DNA from: Salinispora pacifica CNR114
GTDB taxonomy: Bacteria; Actinomycetota; Actinomycetes; Mycobacteriales; Micromonosporaceae
DNA: 64,000 nucleotides
Assembly (NCBI RefSeq): GCF_000514775.1
Contig: NZ_AZWO01000004.1
Location: 134,089-198,088 of the forward strand
Direction: 5' to 3'
The first letter of the stretch is position 1, and each line of letters begins with the position of its first letter. This document shows, one piece after another, positions 43,859-51,909 of this stretch. Both the position numbers and the translations under genes were made by a program. The notes below the pieces were generated by a model, which had not been told where the DNA came from, ran no database searches, and worked only from the letters and a program-made list of their open reading frames with translations.

Positions 43859-44844
43859 GGCAGCAGCCGCCACGCCGGCAGGGTCAGCTCGGCGTCCACC
43901 GGTACGAAGTCAACCTGGACCGCGGCGCCGATCCGCACCTGCGCCGGGTCCGCTCCGAGCAGCTCGCCCACCATCCGTACCCCTTCGGTCAGCTCCACCA
44001 GAACGACCACGACCGGTAGCCGCCGCCCCGGCACCGGTGGATGCCGGTGCACCACGAAGCTGAAGACCTCACCGGTACCGCGGGCGGCCAGGTGGTCCTG
44101 GCGGTCGGCGCCGCACCGTCGGCAGACCGGCCCCGGTGGATGTCGCAGCTGACCACAACCGCCGCACCGCTGGATGCGCAGCTCGCCGGCGGCGGTGCCA
44201 GCCCAGAAGTAGGCGGTGTCCCGGGTGAGGACCGGCCGGAGCACGTCCGCCGCCGCCGGAGCCGGCTCGGGTGCCGGTGCCGGTGCCGGTGCCGGAGCCG
44301 GAGCCGGAGCCGGGGCCCGCCCGGATGTCGCCGGAGCCGGCGCGGATGCCGGAGCGGCCGCGGTGGAGCCCGGCGGCCGGAACTTGAGCACCCGGAAGGT
44401 CATCGACGCTACGGCCTCCGCACCGACGTACCAGGTGCTGTCGGTGGTGACAAACCAGCCCTCGCCGAGCGCCGTTCGTTTTGGTCCGCGCACGTCTACC
44501 AGCCGGCTGCGCACCTCGACCCGTTCGCCGTCGCGCAGATACCGGTGGTATGTCTGCTCGCAGTTCGTGGCCACCACTGAGGTGAACCCGGCCCGATCGA
44601 GTACGGCGGACATGGCCGACAGCGGATCGGCGGGATCCGCGGCCGGGTGTAGGCCACGCATCGTCCACACCTGCGTCATCGCTGGTGGTGCCAGACCGTC
44701 CTGCTCGTAGCGGGGATTGCGGTCGCCGATCGCCTCCAGCCAGTTCCGGATCATCGGTAGGTTGACCGGGTCGCGTGCCGGCCGGGCCGGCCCCGCACCG
44801 GCAGCCCGGATCCGCTCCGCGGCGGCGTTGACAGTGTCCTCCAT
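43855..44844 (-). CDS. chsH2: MaoC/DUF35 fusion protein ChsH2
   Basis: This 329-residue protein has two parts. The N-terminal MaoC-like hot-dog domain (residues 1-155: NWLEAIGDRNPRYEQDG, GFTSVVATNCEQTYHRYLRDG) pairs with ChsH1. The C-terminal DUF35/OB domain (about 205-329) has a zinc ribbon with Cys227, Cys230, Cys241 and Cys244 and activates Ltp2. Residues 160-200 form an Ala-Pro linker of roughly forty residues, unusually long and repetitive. The gene is second in the fadE34-chsH2-chsH1-ltp2 operon. Confidence 0.93.
   Translation of the reverse strand: MEDTVNAAAERIRAAGAGPARPARDPVNLPMIRNWLEAIGDRNPRYEQDGLAPPAMTQVWTMRGLHPAADPADPLSAMSAVLDRAGFTSVVATNCEQTYHRYLRDGERVEVRSRLVDVRGPKRTALGEGWFVTTDSTWYVGAEAVASMTFRVLKFRPPGSTAAAPASAPAPATSGRAPAPAPAPAPAPAPAPEPAPAAADVLRPVLTRDTAYFWAGTAAGELRIQRCGGCGQLRHPPGPVCRRCGADRQDHLAARGTGEVFSFVVHRHPPVPGRRLPVVVVLVELTEGVRMVGELLGADPAQVRIGAAVQVDFVPVDAELTLPAWRLLP
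44245..44367. repeat. Ala-Pro codon repeat inside chsH2
   Basis: Repeated six-base GCCGGT/GCCGGA units at about 44270-44320 encode the alternating Ala-Pro linker between the MaoC and DUF35 domains. Length polymorphism is plausible. Confidence 0.8.
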
Positions 44845-44884
44845 CGAATCTCCCTCCTCCCCCGGCGACTGGCCTGATCCACAG

Positions 44885-47134
44885 TCAGCCCGCGGATGCC
44901 CGGGGCAGGCCGAGAACCCGTTCGGCCACCAGGGAGAGCAGGATCTGGGTGGTTCCGCCGGCGATACTGAGGCATCGGGTGAGGAGGAAGTGGTGGACTG
45001 GCTCCGCACTCGCGCCGTCGGCCGCCGCACCGTTCGGACCGCAGAGCGTCAGCGCCGTCTCGGCCACCGCCTGTCGATGGCTGACACCGATCAACTTGGC
45101 GACCGCCGATTCTGGCCCACCTCCACCAGCACCGAGCTGCCGTAGCGTGGCCCGGCACTCCACCAGGGAGACCGCGAGACCATCCGCGATGTGACCACCC
45201 AGGCGTTCCCGCATCCCCGGCTCGCCGGCGACTCCACCCGCCCCCACCATCCGGACCAGTCGGTCCACGTCGGCACCGAATCCGGGCCCGCGTCCCATGG
45301 CGACCCGCTCGTAGGAGAGCGTCGCCCGGGCCAGCCGCCAGCCCTGTCCTGGCTCGCCCACCACACCCTCGTCGGGGACGAAGACGTCATCCAGGAAGAC
45401 CTCGTTGAAGACCGACCGCCCGGTGATCTCGCGCAGTGGGCGAATCTCGATGTCGGGGCTGCGCATGTCGACCAGGAAATAGGTCAGCCCACGATGCTTG
45501 CTCACCGTGGGATCGGTGCGGGCCAGGCAGATCGCCCAGTCCGCCTCGGCCGCCAGCGACGTCCAGACCTTCTGGCCGGACAACCGCCAACCACCCGGCA
45601 CCCGGTTCGCCCGGGTGCGCAGCGAGGCCAGATCCGAACCGGCCTCCGGCTCGCTGAAGAGCTGACACCAGGTGAGCTCGCCCCGCAGGGACGGGCCGGC
45701 GAACCGATTCTGCTGGGCGGCACTGCCGTAGCGCAGAATCGTGGGGATGGCCCAGCCGGCGATCGCCAGGTCCGGGCGGATAACGCCGGCCCGGTCCAGC
45801 TCCTCGTCGATGAGGAGTTGCCGGGCGGGTGTGGCGTCGAGCCCGTACGGCGCGGGCCAGTGTGGTGCGAGGTATCCGACGTCCGCCAACCGGGCCCGGC
45901 GCTCGGCCTCGGGAAGCTGTGCGATCGCCTGGAGCTGGGCTCGTACCGCCAACCGGTCCGCGGAGTCGGGGGCACTCTCCGCTCCGGACGACGGCGGTGC
46001 CGCTTCCGTCTCGGCCCGGTACTCGTCGCCAACCGCCCACACCTGCCGACGCGCCCCGGCCAACGTCAGCTCCGCGCAACGCTGCCGCCATCGGGCGCCG
46101 CCGCCGAGTAACTGCCGTAGGGCAAGTGCTCGGCGCAGGTAGAGGTGGGCGTCGTGCTCCCAGGTGAACCCGATCCCGCCGAGCACCTGAATACAGTCCT
46201 TGGCGTTGTCCACCGCGGCGTCCAGAGCGATCGCGGCGGCGGTGGCGGCGGCCAGGGGGAGCTCCTCCGGCGCCTGGTCGTAGGCGCGGGCCGCGTCCCA
46301 GGCCACCGCGTTGGCCCGTTCCGCCCGGCAGAGCATCCCGGCGCAGAGGTGCCCGACCGCCTGGAACGACCCGATCGCCTGATCGAACTGCCGCCGCACC
46401 TTGGCATGCTCGGTGGCGGTGCGCAGGCACCAGGAGGCCACCGCTGCCGCCTCCACCGCGGCCAGCAGCGCCGCGCAGTCGCGGAGTCGGTCCGGCGCGG
46501 GTGTGGGCAGGAGCTGATCGGGCTCGACGAGCACCCCCGCCAACCGCACGTCGGCCAGGGGCCGGGAGAAGTCCACCGGCGTACGTGCGGTGTGGTGGAC
46601 CCCCGCATGCTCCGGATCGAGCACGAACGACAACGTTTCGGCTTCGGTGTCAGCGGTCAACATCAGGTGGGTGGTGCTCCCCGCACCGAGTACGGCGTTG
46701 GCCTGCCCGGTCACCCGGTAGGCTCCCCCGGCGACCGGCACCGCCGTCAACGCTCCTGGAGTGAGCGCCACCCCGACCGAGACCCTGCCGGCCGCAAGGT
46801 CGGGCAGCAGGCTCTTCGCGACGGGCGTCGGCCCGGTGGACGCGAGTGTCAGGGCCGCGAGCAGGGTGGGCATGACCGGGCCGGGGACCAGGGCGACGGT
46901 GAGCTGTTCCAGCACGGCGGCCAGCTCGCCGACCCGGCCACCGTCACCACCGAGCTGCTCCGGCACGGCCAGGGCGAAGCAGCCAAGGCCGGTGAGGCCG
47001 GCCCAGTAACGGTCGGCCGCTGCGGACGGCCCGTTCTCCAGCGCGCGTACGGTGGCCAGGAGATCGGCTCCGGCAGCCCACTGCCGGATCGCGTCCTGGA
47101 GCGCCAACTGGTCGGTGGTCATCGCGATCGGCAT
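44885..47134 (-). CDS. fadE34: fused two-domain acyl-CoA dehydrogenase FadE34 (ChsE3)
   Basis: The protein has 749 residues from an ATG at 47134 with GGGAGGG upstream. It contains two ACAD modules in tandem. Module 1 (about 1-355) resembles the ChsE1-type subunit (VRRQFDQAIGSFQAVGHLCAG, VLGGIGFTWEHDAHLYLRRA). Module 2 (about 385-749) resembles the ChsE2 type (LFSEPEAGSDLASLRTRA, LSGQKVWTSLA, and a C-terminal SIAGGTTQILLSLVAERVLGLPR). Rv3573c has the same fusion and dehydrogenates the 5-carbon steroid side chain. It is divergent from kstR, as in M. tuberculosis, and leads the operon with chsH2, chsH1 and ltp2. Confidence 0.94.
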   Translation of the reverse strand: MPIAMTTDQLALQDAIRQWAAGADLLATVRALENGPSAAADRYWAGLTGLGCFALAVPEQLGGDGGRVGELAAVLEQLTVALVPGPVMPTLLAALTLASTGPTPVAKSLLPDLAAGRVSVGVALTPGALTAVPVAGGAYRVTGQANAVLGAGSTTHLMLTADTEAETLSFVLDPEHAGVHHTARTPVDFSRPLADVRLAGVLVEPDQLLPTPAPDRLRDCAALLAAVEAAAVASWCLRTATEHAKVRRQFDQAIGSFQAVGHLCAGMLCRAERANAVAWDAARAYDQAPEELPLAAATAAAIALDAAVDNAKDCIQVLGGIGFTWEHDAHLYLRRALALRQLLGGGARWRQRCAELTLAGARRQVWAVGDEYRAETEAAPPSSGAESAPDSADRLAVRAQLQAIAQLPEAERRARLADVGYLAPHWPAPYGLDATPARQLLIDEELDRAGVIRPDLAIAGWAIPTILRYGSAAQQNRFAGPSLRGELTWCQLFSEPEAGSDLASLRTRANRVPGGWRLSGQKVWTSLAAEADWAICLARTDPTVSKHRGLTYFLVDMRSPDIEIRPLREITGRSVFNEVFLDDVFVPDEGVVGEPGQGWRLARATLSYERVAMGRGPGFGADVDRLVRMVGAGGVAGEPGMRERLGGHIADGLAVSLVECRATLRQLGAGGGGPESAVAKLIGVSHRQAVAETALTLCGPNGAAADGASAEPVHHFLLTRCLSIAGGTTQILLSLVAERVLGLPRASAG

Positions 47135-47165
47135 CGACCCTCCCCACTCAGACACCTCACGCCAG

Positions 47166-47179
47166 TAGAACATGTTCTA
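47166..47179. promoter_or_regulatory. perfect KstR-type operator between fadE34 and kstR
   Basis: TAGAACATGTTCTA is a complete palindrome fitting TnnAACnnGTTnnA, 31 bases upstream of fadE34 and 60 bases upstream of kstR. It predicts KstR control of the fadE34 operon and autoregulation. Confidence 0.9.
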
Positions 47180-47239
47180 CCTGCCTCCGCCAGCCACCCT
47201 GAGCGCACGATGCCCGCCCGTTGCTAGACTTGGGACGGC

Positions 47240-47899
47240 ATGGCCGCTGCCAATTCAACCAAGATCACGGAAGGCAAGATGGTGGCGTCGAGAACACATA
47301 CCAGAAGCCCGGGCGCGGGCAGCCTGACCGACACCGAGCAGGGGTCGGCGGCGCAGCGGGAACGCCGACGGCGCATCCTGGACGCCACCCTCGTCCTGGC
47401 CTCCAGGGGAGGATACGACGCGGTGCAGATGCGCACCGTCGCCGAACACGCCAACGTCGCCCTCGGCACGTTGTACCGCTACTTCCCCTCCAAAATCCAC
47501 CTATTGGTTTCCGCCCTGGCCCGAGAGTTCGAGCGGACGCAGGACCGGCTCCGCCGCACCGCCATTCCGGGCGAGACGGCGCACGAGCGGACCGCGTTCG
47601 TCCTCGGCCGGGTCACTCGCGCCATGCAGCGCGACCCCATGCTCACCGAAGCGATGACCCGGGCGTTCATGTTCGCCGACCCGACCGCCGCCACCGAGGT
47701 CAACGCCGTCGCCCGACTCATGGAAGACATGTTCATCCTGGCCATGCGGGACGGCAAGCCATCGGCGGACGACCGGGCCAAGGCCCGCGTCATCGGTGAT
47801 GTCTGGCTCTCCAGCCTGGTCGCCTGGGTAACCCGACGCGCCTCGGCTAACGACGTGCACGAGCATCTCGAACTCGCCGCCCGCCTGTTGCTGCGCTGA
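47240..47899 (+). CDS. kstR: TetR family regulator KstR
   Basis: This 219-residue TetR protein closely matches Rv3574. It has AAQRERRRRILDATLVLASR, GGYDAVQMRTVAEHANVALG, TLYRYFPSKIHLLVSALAREF, QRDPMLTEAMTRAFMFADPTAA and WLSSLVAWVTRRAS. KstR represses cholesterol uptake and upper degradation genes until a 3-oxo-4-cholestenoyl-CoA type ligand releases it. The N-terminal 35 residues before the core are not conserved, and an ATG at 47279 is an alternative start. It is followed by a terminator hairpin. Confidence 0.95.
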   Translation: MAAANSTKITEGKMVASRTHTRSPGAGSLTDTEQGSAAQRERRRRILDATLVLASRGGYDAVQMRTVAEHANVALGTLYRYFPSKIHLLVSALAREFERTQDRLRRTAIPGETAHERTAFVLGRVTRAMQRDPMLTEAMTRAFMFADPTAATEVNAVARLMEDMFILAMRDGKPSADDRAKARVIGDVWLSSLVAWVTRRASANDVHEHLELAARLLLR

Positions 47900-47953
47900 C
47901 GGCCAAGGCGGCGGAGCCTGGGGGCCCCGCCGCCACCGGGCCGCGAACAACAC

Positions 47954-47984
47954 CGGCCCCCTGGTCCACAAGACCGGGGGGCCG
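47954..47984 (+). terminator. terminator hairpin after kstR
   Basis: CGGCCCCCTGGTC-CACAA-GACCGGGGGGCCG forms a 13-bp stem with one G-T pair, 55 bases past the kstR stop. ATTCC follows and there is no long T-run. Confidence 0.7.
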
Positions 47985-48323
47985 ATTCCTGGCAATCAAT
48001 AGATACTCACCTTAGGTGGTGGCGCAGTCACTCAGCTTGTCCTACGGTGCTGGGGCGAAGGTCGGCGGCGCACCACGGGCTCCACGCGGGCCACCATCCC
48101 GGCTGGGTCAACGATGTGGCGTGGGAGGGACTACCCGGATGACGCGATCGTTGCCCACGAGGGTGAGCCCGTTGTTCTCGTCCGCGACGCCGCCGTTGCC
48201 GGGAGCGGCGGGCGCGCTGAGCTCTCCGCTGGTGGGCCTGCCGCGTCGGATCCGCTGGTAGGAAGCCGGTCTGGCGTTGCCGATGCAGGGGTATCCGCCG
48301 GGAAGGACAGGAGAGCACCCACG
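47985..48323. other. gap between kstR and an unknown gene
   Basis: I see no convincing gene. A short palindrome CACCTTAGGTG lies at 48008-48018 in a locally AT-richer segment and may mark a promoter for the following gene. Open frame continues upstream of that gene's start but lacks a ribosome binding site and recognisable content. No KstR or KstR2 core is present. Confidence 0.35.
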
Positions 48324-49064
48324 ATGACCTACCAGCACGACCGGGACGTGTATCTCACCCACAGCCCGGAGCGGGGCTACTGGCACTTCATGCTCTACAT
48401 CGAACCACCGGCGTACACCGGCGGCGCCATCAACGCCGGCCAGCAGCTCGACACCTACGCCAGCCCATACGCGGCCGAGTGGCGGGACCGGCTCACGCCC
48501 TGCACCCCAGACGCCCTACACGTCACCCTCGTCACCCCGGACGAGGCGCCCCAGCTCTGGTATCCCTGCGTCTACGACGACCCCGACTCTCCCTCCGCGG
48601 TCGCCGGTGACGGCTGCCTCTGCTGGCGCGCCTTCCGTGATCCGATCACCTGGCTGCCCGTCGCCGTGCACCACTATCGGACAGTCACCGGCAACCACGA
48701 GCACTGGGAACATCACACCTACGCTCCCCTCGCGCTTCCCGACGGGGAGCAGCTGACCGCCCTGATCATCGACCGCGAGGCCGACATGGTCTGGGCCCGC
48801 ACCGACCGCGGCACCCTGCACATCCTGCCCGAGAAGCAGACCGCCGGTTACAGCACCGGCTACCCGGGCAGTGGGCCGGCCGAACTCGCCAGGATGATCG
48901 AGAAGATCGTCGCCTCCGACGGCTACGACGTGACCCCGGGCACGCCCAACCAACAACCAGCCGAGACCGTATTCGGCTGGGCCAGCAGCCACGCTGCCGC
49001 CCACACGCAGGAGCTCACCCTCCAGCAGCTCATGCTCCTCTGCCGCACCGGCGTCGTGGCCTAG
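48324..49064 (+). CDS. hypothetical protein, function unknown
   Basis: The protein has 246 residues from an ATG at 48324 with GACAGGAGAG upstream. It is soluble, acidic, and rich in Tyr, His and Trp (for example GYWHFMLYIEPP, HHYRTVTGNHEHWEHH). There is no signal peptide or membrane segment. I recognise no family. It stands alone between kstR and a thioesterase gene, with no steroid-type operator upstream. The coding evidence is strong GC bias at third positions and a clean start. Confidence 0.7.
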   Translation: MTYQHDRDVYLTHSPERGYWHFMLYIEPPAYTGGAINAGQQLDTYASPYAAEWRDRLTPCTPDALHVTLVTPDEAPQLWYPCVYDDPDSPSAVAGDGCLCWRAFRDPITWLPVAVHHYRTVTGNHEHWEHHTYAPLALPDGEQLTALIIDREADMVWARTDRGTLHILPEKQTAGYSTGYPGSGPAELARMIEKIVASDGYDVTPGTPNQQPAETVFGWASSHAAAHTQELTLQQLMLLCRTGVVA

Positions 49065-49135
49065 CCAACACTCCGAGGCTGCCTCCGCCGGCAGTTCCGG
49101 GGGCAATGGCGGCTCCGTAGAGCCACAGCTACGGA

Positions 49136-49861
49136 TCAGTCGTACTCGACGGAGGGATTGTCGGCCTCCCAGTACGGTGCCGCACCGAAGAGCCGCCAGG
49201 ACTGTTCCGGTCGGGGCGCGACGAACACCCCGGTCGCCTCGACCAGGAGGTCGTCGGGGTGGGCAGCGGTCGCGATAACGCCGTGGGCGGTGGTCTTCCG
49301 GCCGTTCACGGCGGTAACCCGGGCCATCAGGTGTAGCGGCGTGCGCAACGGGATGGGTGCGCGATAACGGGTGTCGAGCCGGACGGTCATCCCCGCGTTA
49401 CCCCTGGCACTCGCCACATAGCCGAGTAGCTGGTCCAGTAGTTGGGCGCTGACTCCGCCATGGGCGTACCGGGGCGGCCCCTCGAAGGCGGGCCCAAGGG
49501 TGCACGCGCCGACGGCGACCCCATCAACCAGGTCGATACGCAGTGGCGGGGCCAGGGCACTGCCGACGCCGGTAACCGGGTTGTACATCCGGACTCCACC
49601 CAACAGGTCGTCGGCGCTCGGTATCCGCGTCACCTCCCGCTCGTGCGTGGTCAACGGACGGGCCGCTCGGCGCAGGTCGGCCGTGACCTGGCGGAGCTGG
49701 TCTGCCGGAACCTCCGTGGTGACCGCCTGCTCGACCAGGTCGCGTAAGGCGTCACCCAACTCCGCGATGGCCTCCCGCCGGTCCAACAGAGCGGGGCTGG
49801 CGTCCCGCTGCTCCCGCATGGGGTGGTGGCTACGCCAACGCTCGTGATTCGACCTACTCAT
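49136..49861 (-). CDS. PaaI/4HBT-type hot-dog thioesterase
   Basis: This protein of about 241 residues has an N-terminal helical region and a C-terminal hot-dog domain. The domain contains PPRYAHGGVSAQLLDQLLGY (substrate helix with the HGG turn) and TVRLDTRYRAPIPLRTPLHLMARV, typical of PaaI-like acyl-CoA thioesterases. The start is an ATG at 49861, with a GTG two codons earlier as an alternative. It is divergent from kstD. It may recycle CoA from steroid thioesters, which is inferred only from context. Confidence 0.8.
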   Translation of the reverse strand: MSRSNHERWRSHHPMREQRDASPALLDRREAIAELGDALRDLVEQAVTTEVPADQLRQVTADLRRAARPLTTHEREVTRIPSADDLLGGVRMYNPVTGVGSALAPPLRIDLVDGVAVGACTLGPAFEGPPRYAHGGVSAQLLDQLLGYVASARGNAGMTVRLDTRYRAPIPLRTPLHLMARVTAVNGRKTTAHGVIATAAHPDDLLVEATGVFVAPRPEQSWRLFGAAPYWEADNPSVEYD

Positions 49862-49990
49862 CGTCACCGTCGTGCACCTCGTCTTCGACCGGTTTAACGG
49901 CCATCATGACACCGTCCGGCGCCGGCTCGACGGCGTCCGCGTCGCTCGCGGCGGTCCGGGCCGGGCATCGTCACAACCGCCGGTTGGCGT

Positions 49991-50012
49991 AATCAAGATC
50001 AATATTTTGATT
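49991..50012. promoter_or_regulatory. AT-rich palindromic island between thioesterase and kstD
   Basis: AATCAA and TTGATT flank ATCAATATTTTGAT, which is itself palindromic around TATT. The element stands out in DNA that is otherwise very GC-rich. It could be a promoter core or an operator for an unidentified regulator. Confidence 0.4.
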
Positions 50013-50054
50013 GAAGTATGTACATGCGACACCTCCCGACGCCGATCTGAATAC

Positions 50055-50068
50055 AGTAACGTGTTCCA
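50055..50068. promoter_or_regulatory. KstR-like site upstream of kstD (one mismatch)
   Basis: AGTAACGTGTTCCA matches AACnnGTTnnA but has A in place of the first T. It lies 29 bases upstream of the kstD start. Confidence 0.55.
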
Positions 50069-50097
50069 CCATCTGTTACCGCTGGGCTGGGGGTCCG

Positions 50098-51747
50098 ATG
50101 ACGACCGTGGTCGAGTACGACGTAGTGGTGGTGGGTGCCGGCGCGGCCGGCATGGTGGGTGCGCTTACCGCGGCGAAACGCGGCCTGCAGACCGTTGTGG
50201 TGGAGAAAGCCGATGTCTACGGCGGCACCACCGCCCGCTCCGGGGCGGGAATCTGGATACCCAACAACGAGGTGCTCCTCGACGCCGGAGTGCCGGACAC
50301 TCCGACCAAGGCCGCCGAGTACCTGGCCGCGGTCGTCGGGGACGAGGTCCCCGCCACACGCCTGCAGGCGTACCTGTCGGCCGGGCCAGCCATGATCTCC
50401 TTCCTGTTGGAACACACACCGCTGCGGTTCGCCTGGATGGAGGGCTACCCCGACTACTACCCCGAACTGCCCGGTGGCCTGCCCGGTGGCCGGTCGATCG
50501 AGCCGCAGCCCCTCGACGCCAATGTCCTCGGCGCCGAGTACGCCGCCCTGAACGCGCCCTACATGGCCACCCCGCCCGGCACCGTCGTCATGGATGTCGA
50601 CTACAAGTGGCTGGCCCTCATCGCCCGCCACCCCCGCGGGCTGACGACGGCCACCGAGATTGTCCAGCGCTACCTGGCGGCATGGGCCAGGGGCGAAAAG
50701 CCGATCACCATGGGCCAGGCACTCGCGGGCGGGCTGCGCGCCGGCCTGCTCGCCGCCGACGTGCCGGTCTGGCTGAACACCCCCCTGACCGAGCTGGTCG
50801 TCAGCGAGGGACGAGTCACCGGGATACGGGTGGTCCGGGACGGCGAGGAGGTTCTCCTCACCGCCCGGCGTGGAGTCATCGTCGGGTCCGGCGGTTTCGA
50901 GCACAACGAGGCGATGCGCAAGCAGTACCAGGAAGCTCCCACCGGCACTGACTGGACCGTCGGCGCGTCGTCGAACACCGGGGACGGCATCCGGGCCTGC
51001 GCCGAGGCGGGCGCCGCTCTGGACCTCATGGACAGCGCCTGGTGGGGGCCGATGATCCCGCTGCCGACCGGCCCCTACTTCTGTCTATCCGAACGCACAC
51101 TGCCGGGTAACATCTTCGTCAACCCGGCCGGGGAGCGGTTCGTCAACGAGGCCGCCCCCTACGGCGACGTGGTCCGCACCATGTATGCGCAGGACGCCTT
51201 CCCGGCCTGGATGATCACGGATCAGCGGTACCGCAACCGCTACCTGTTCCGTGACCTCCCACCGCTGCTGCCCTATCCCAGCGAGTGGTATGACTCCGGC
51301 GCCCTGGTCCGGGACTGGACCATCAGGGGCCTGGCCGACAAGATCGGCGTCCCCTCGGCGACCCTGAGCGCCACCGTCAAACGCTTCAACACGCTCGCGA
51401 AGACCGGTCGCGACACCGACTTCCATCGGGGCGACAGTAGCTACGACCACTACTACGCCGATCCCACCAACGACCCGAACCCCTGCCTGGCCGCGCTGGT
51501 GCTGCCACCGTTCTACGCGATGCGGATCGTCCCCGGCGACCTCGGCACCAACGGCGGCGTCCGTACCGACGAGCGGGGTCGGGCGTTGCGGGAGGACGGC
51601 ACGGTCATTCCCGGCCTCTACGCCGCCGGCAACGCGAGCGCGGCCGTCATGGGGAAGGGTTACGCCGGAGCAGGGTCGACGCTCGGGCCAGCGATGACCT
51701 TCGGATACCTGGCCGCGTTGGACATCGTCGAGGCGTCCCACGGTTGA
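50098..51747 (+). CDS. kstD: 3-ketosteroid Delta1-dehydrogenase KstD
   Basis: This 549-residue flavoprotein has the FAD motif VVVGAGAAGM (GAGAAG at 13-18), GGTTARSGAGIWIPNNEVL, FAWMEGYPDYYPELPGGLPGGRSIEP, TEWTVGAS-like TDWTVGASSNTGDG, and the C-terminal YAAGNASAAVMGKGYAGAGSTLGPAM. All match Rv3537. KstD introduces the C1-C2 double bond in ring A, which leads to opening of ring B. The tyrosine in GKGYAGAG corresponds to a catalytic tyrosine of the family. The start ATG follows GGGGGTCCG. A one-mismatch KstR site lies upstream. Confidence 0.95.
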   Translation: MTTVVEYDVVVVGAGAAGMVGALTAAKRGLQTVVVEKADVYGGTTARSGAGIWIPNNEVLLDAGVPDTPTKAAEYLAAVVGDEVPATRLQAYLSAGPAMISFLLEHTPLRFAWMEGYPDYYPELPGGLPGGRSIEPQPLDANVLGAEYAALNAPYMATPPGTVVMDVDYKWLALIARHPRGLTTATEIVQRYLAAWARGEKPITMGQALAGGLRAGLLAADVPVWLNTPLTELVVSEGRVTGIRVVRDGEEVLLTARRGVIVGSGGFEHNEAMRKQYQEAPTGTDWTVGASSNTGDGIRACAEAGAALDLMDSAWWGPMIPLPTGPYFCLSERTLPGNIFVNPAGERFVNEAAPYGDVVRTMYAQDAFPAWMITDQRYRNRYLFRDLPPLLPYPSEWYDSGALVRDWTIRGLADKIGVPSATLSATVKRFNTLAKTGRDTDFHRGDSSYDHYYADPTNDPNPCLAALVLPPFYAMRIVPGDLGTNGGVRTDERGRALREDGTVIPGLYAAGNASAAVMGKGYAGAGSTLGPAMTFGYLAALDIVEASHG

Positions 51748-51909
51748 CGGCAACCGTCTCGGGCCCGCCAACACCCCTTACGCTGGCCGTTGGCGGTCAC
51801 CGCCTCGCCCGGGTAGCCCATGCGGCCAACACCCATGCGGCCGACACCCGGGCGAGCGGATGACCGCCGACGGAGTAGTCGGCGTAAGACGTTGGAGGTC
51901 GAGGAATCG

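Noticed and set aside
48008..48018. CACCTTAGGTG as an iron-regulator (IdeR/DtxR) box
   Set aside because: Only 11 bases are palindromic and the rest does not match the 19-base iron box. The following gene has no iron signature.
51817..51846. Two 15-base repeats upstream of the quinone oxidoreductase-like gene as an operator pair
   Set aside because: They are direct, not inverted, GC-rich and only two copies. Chance duplication is as likely.
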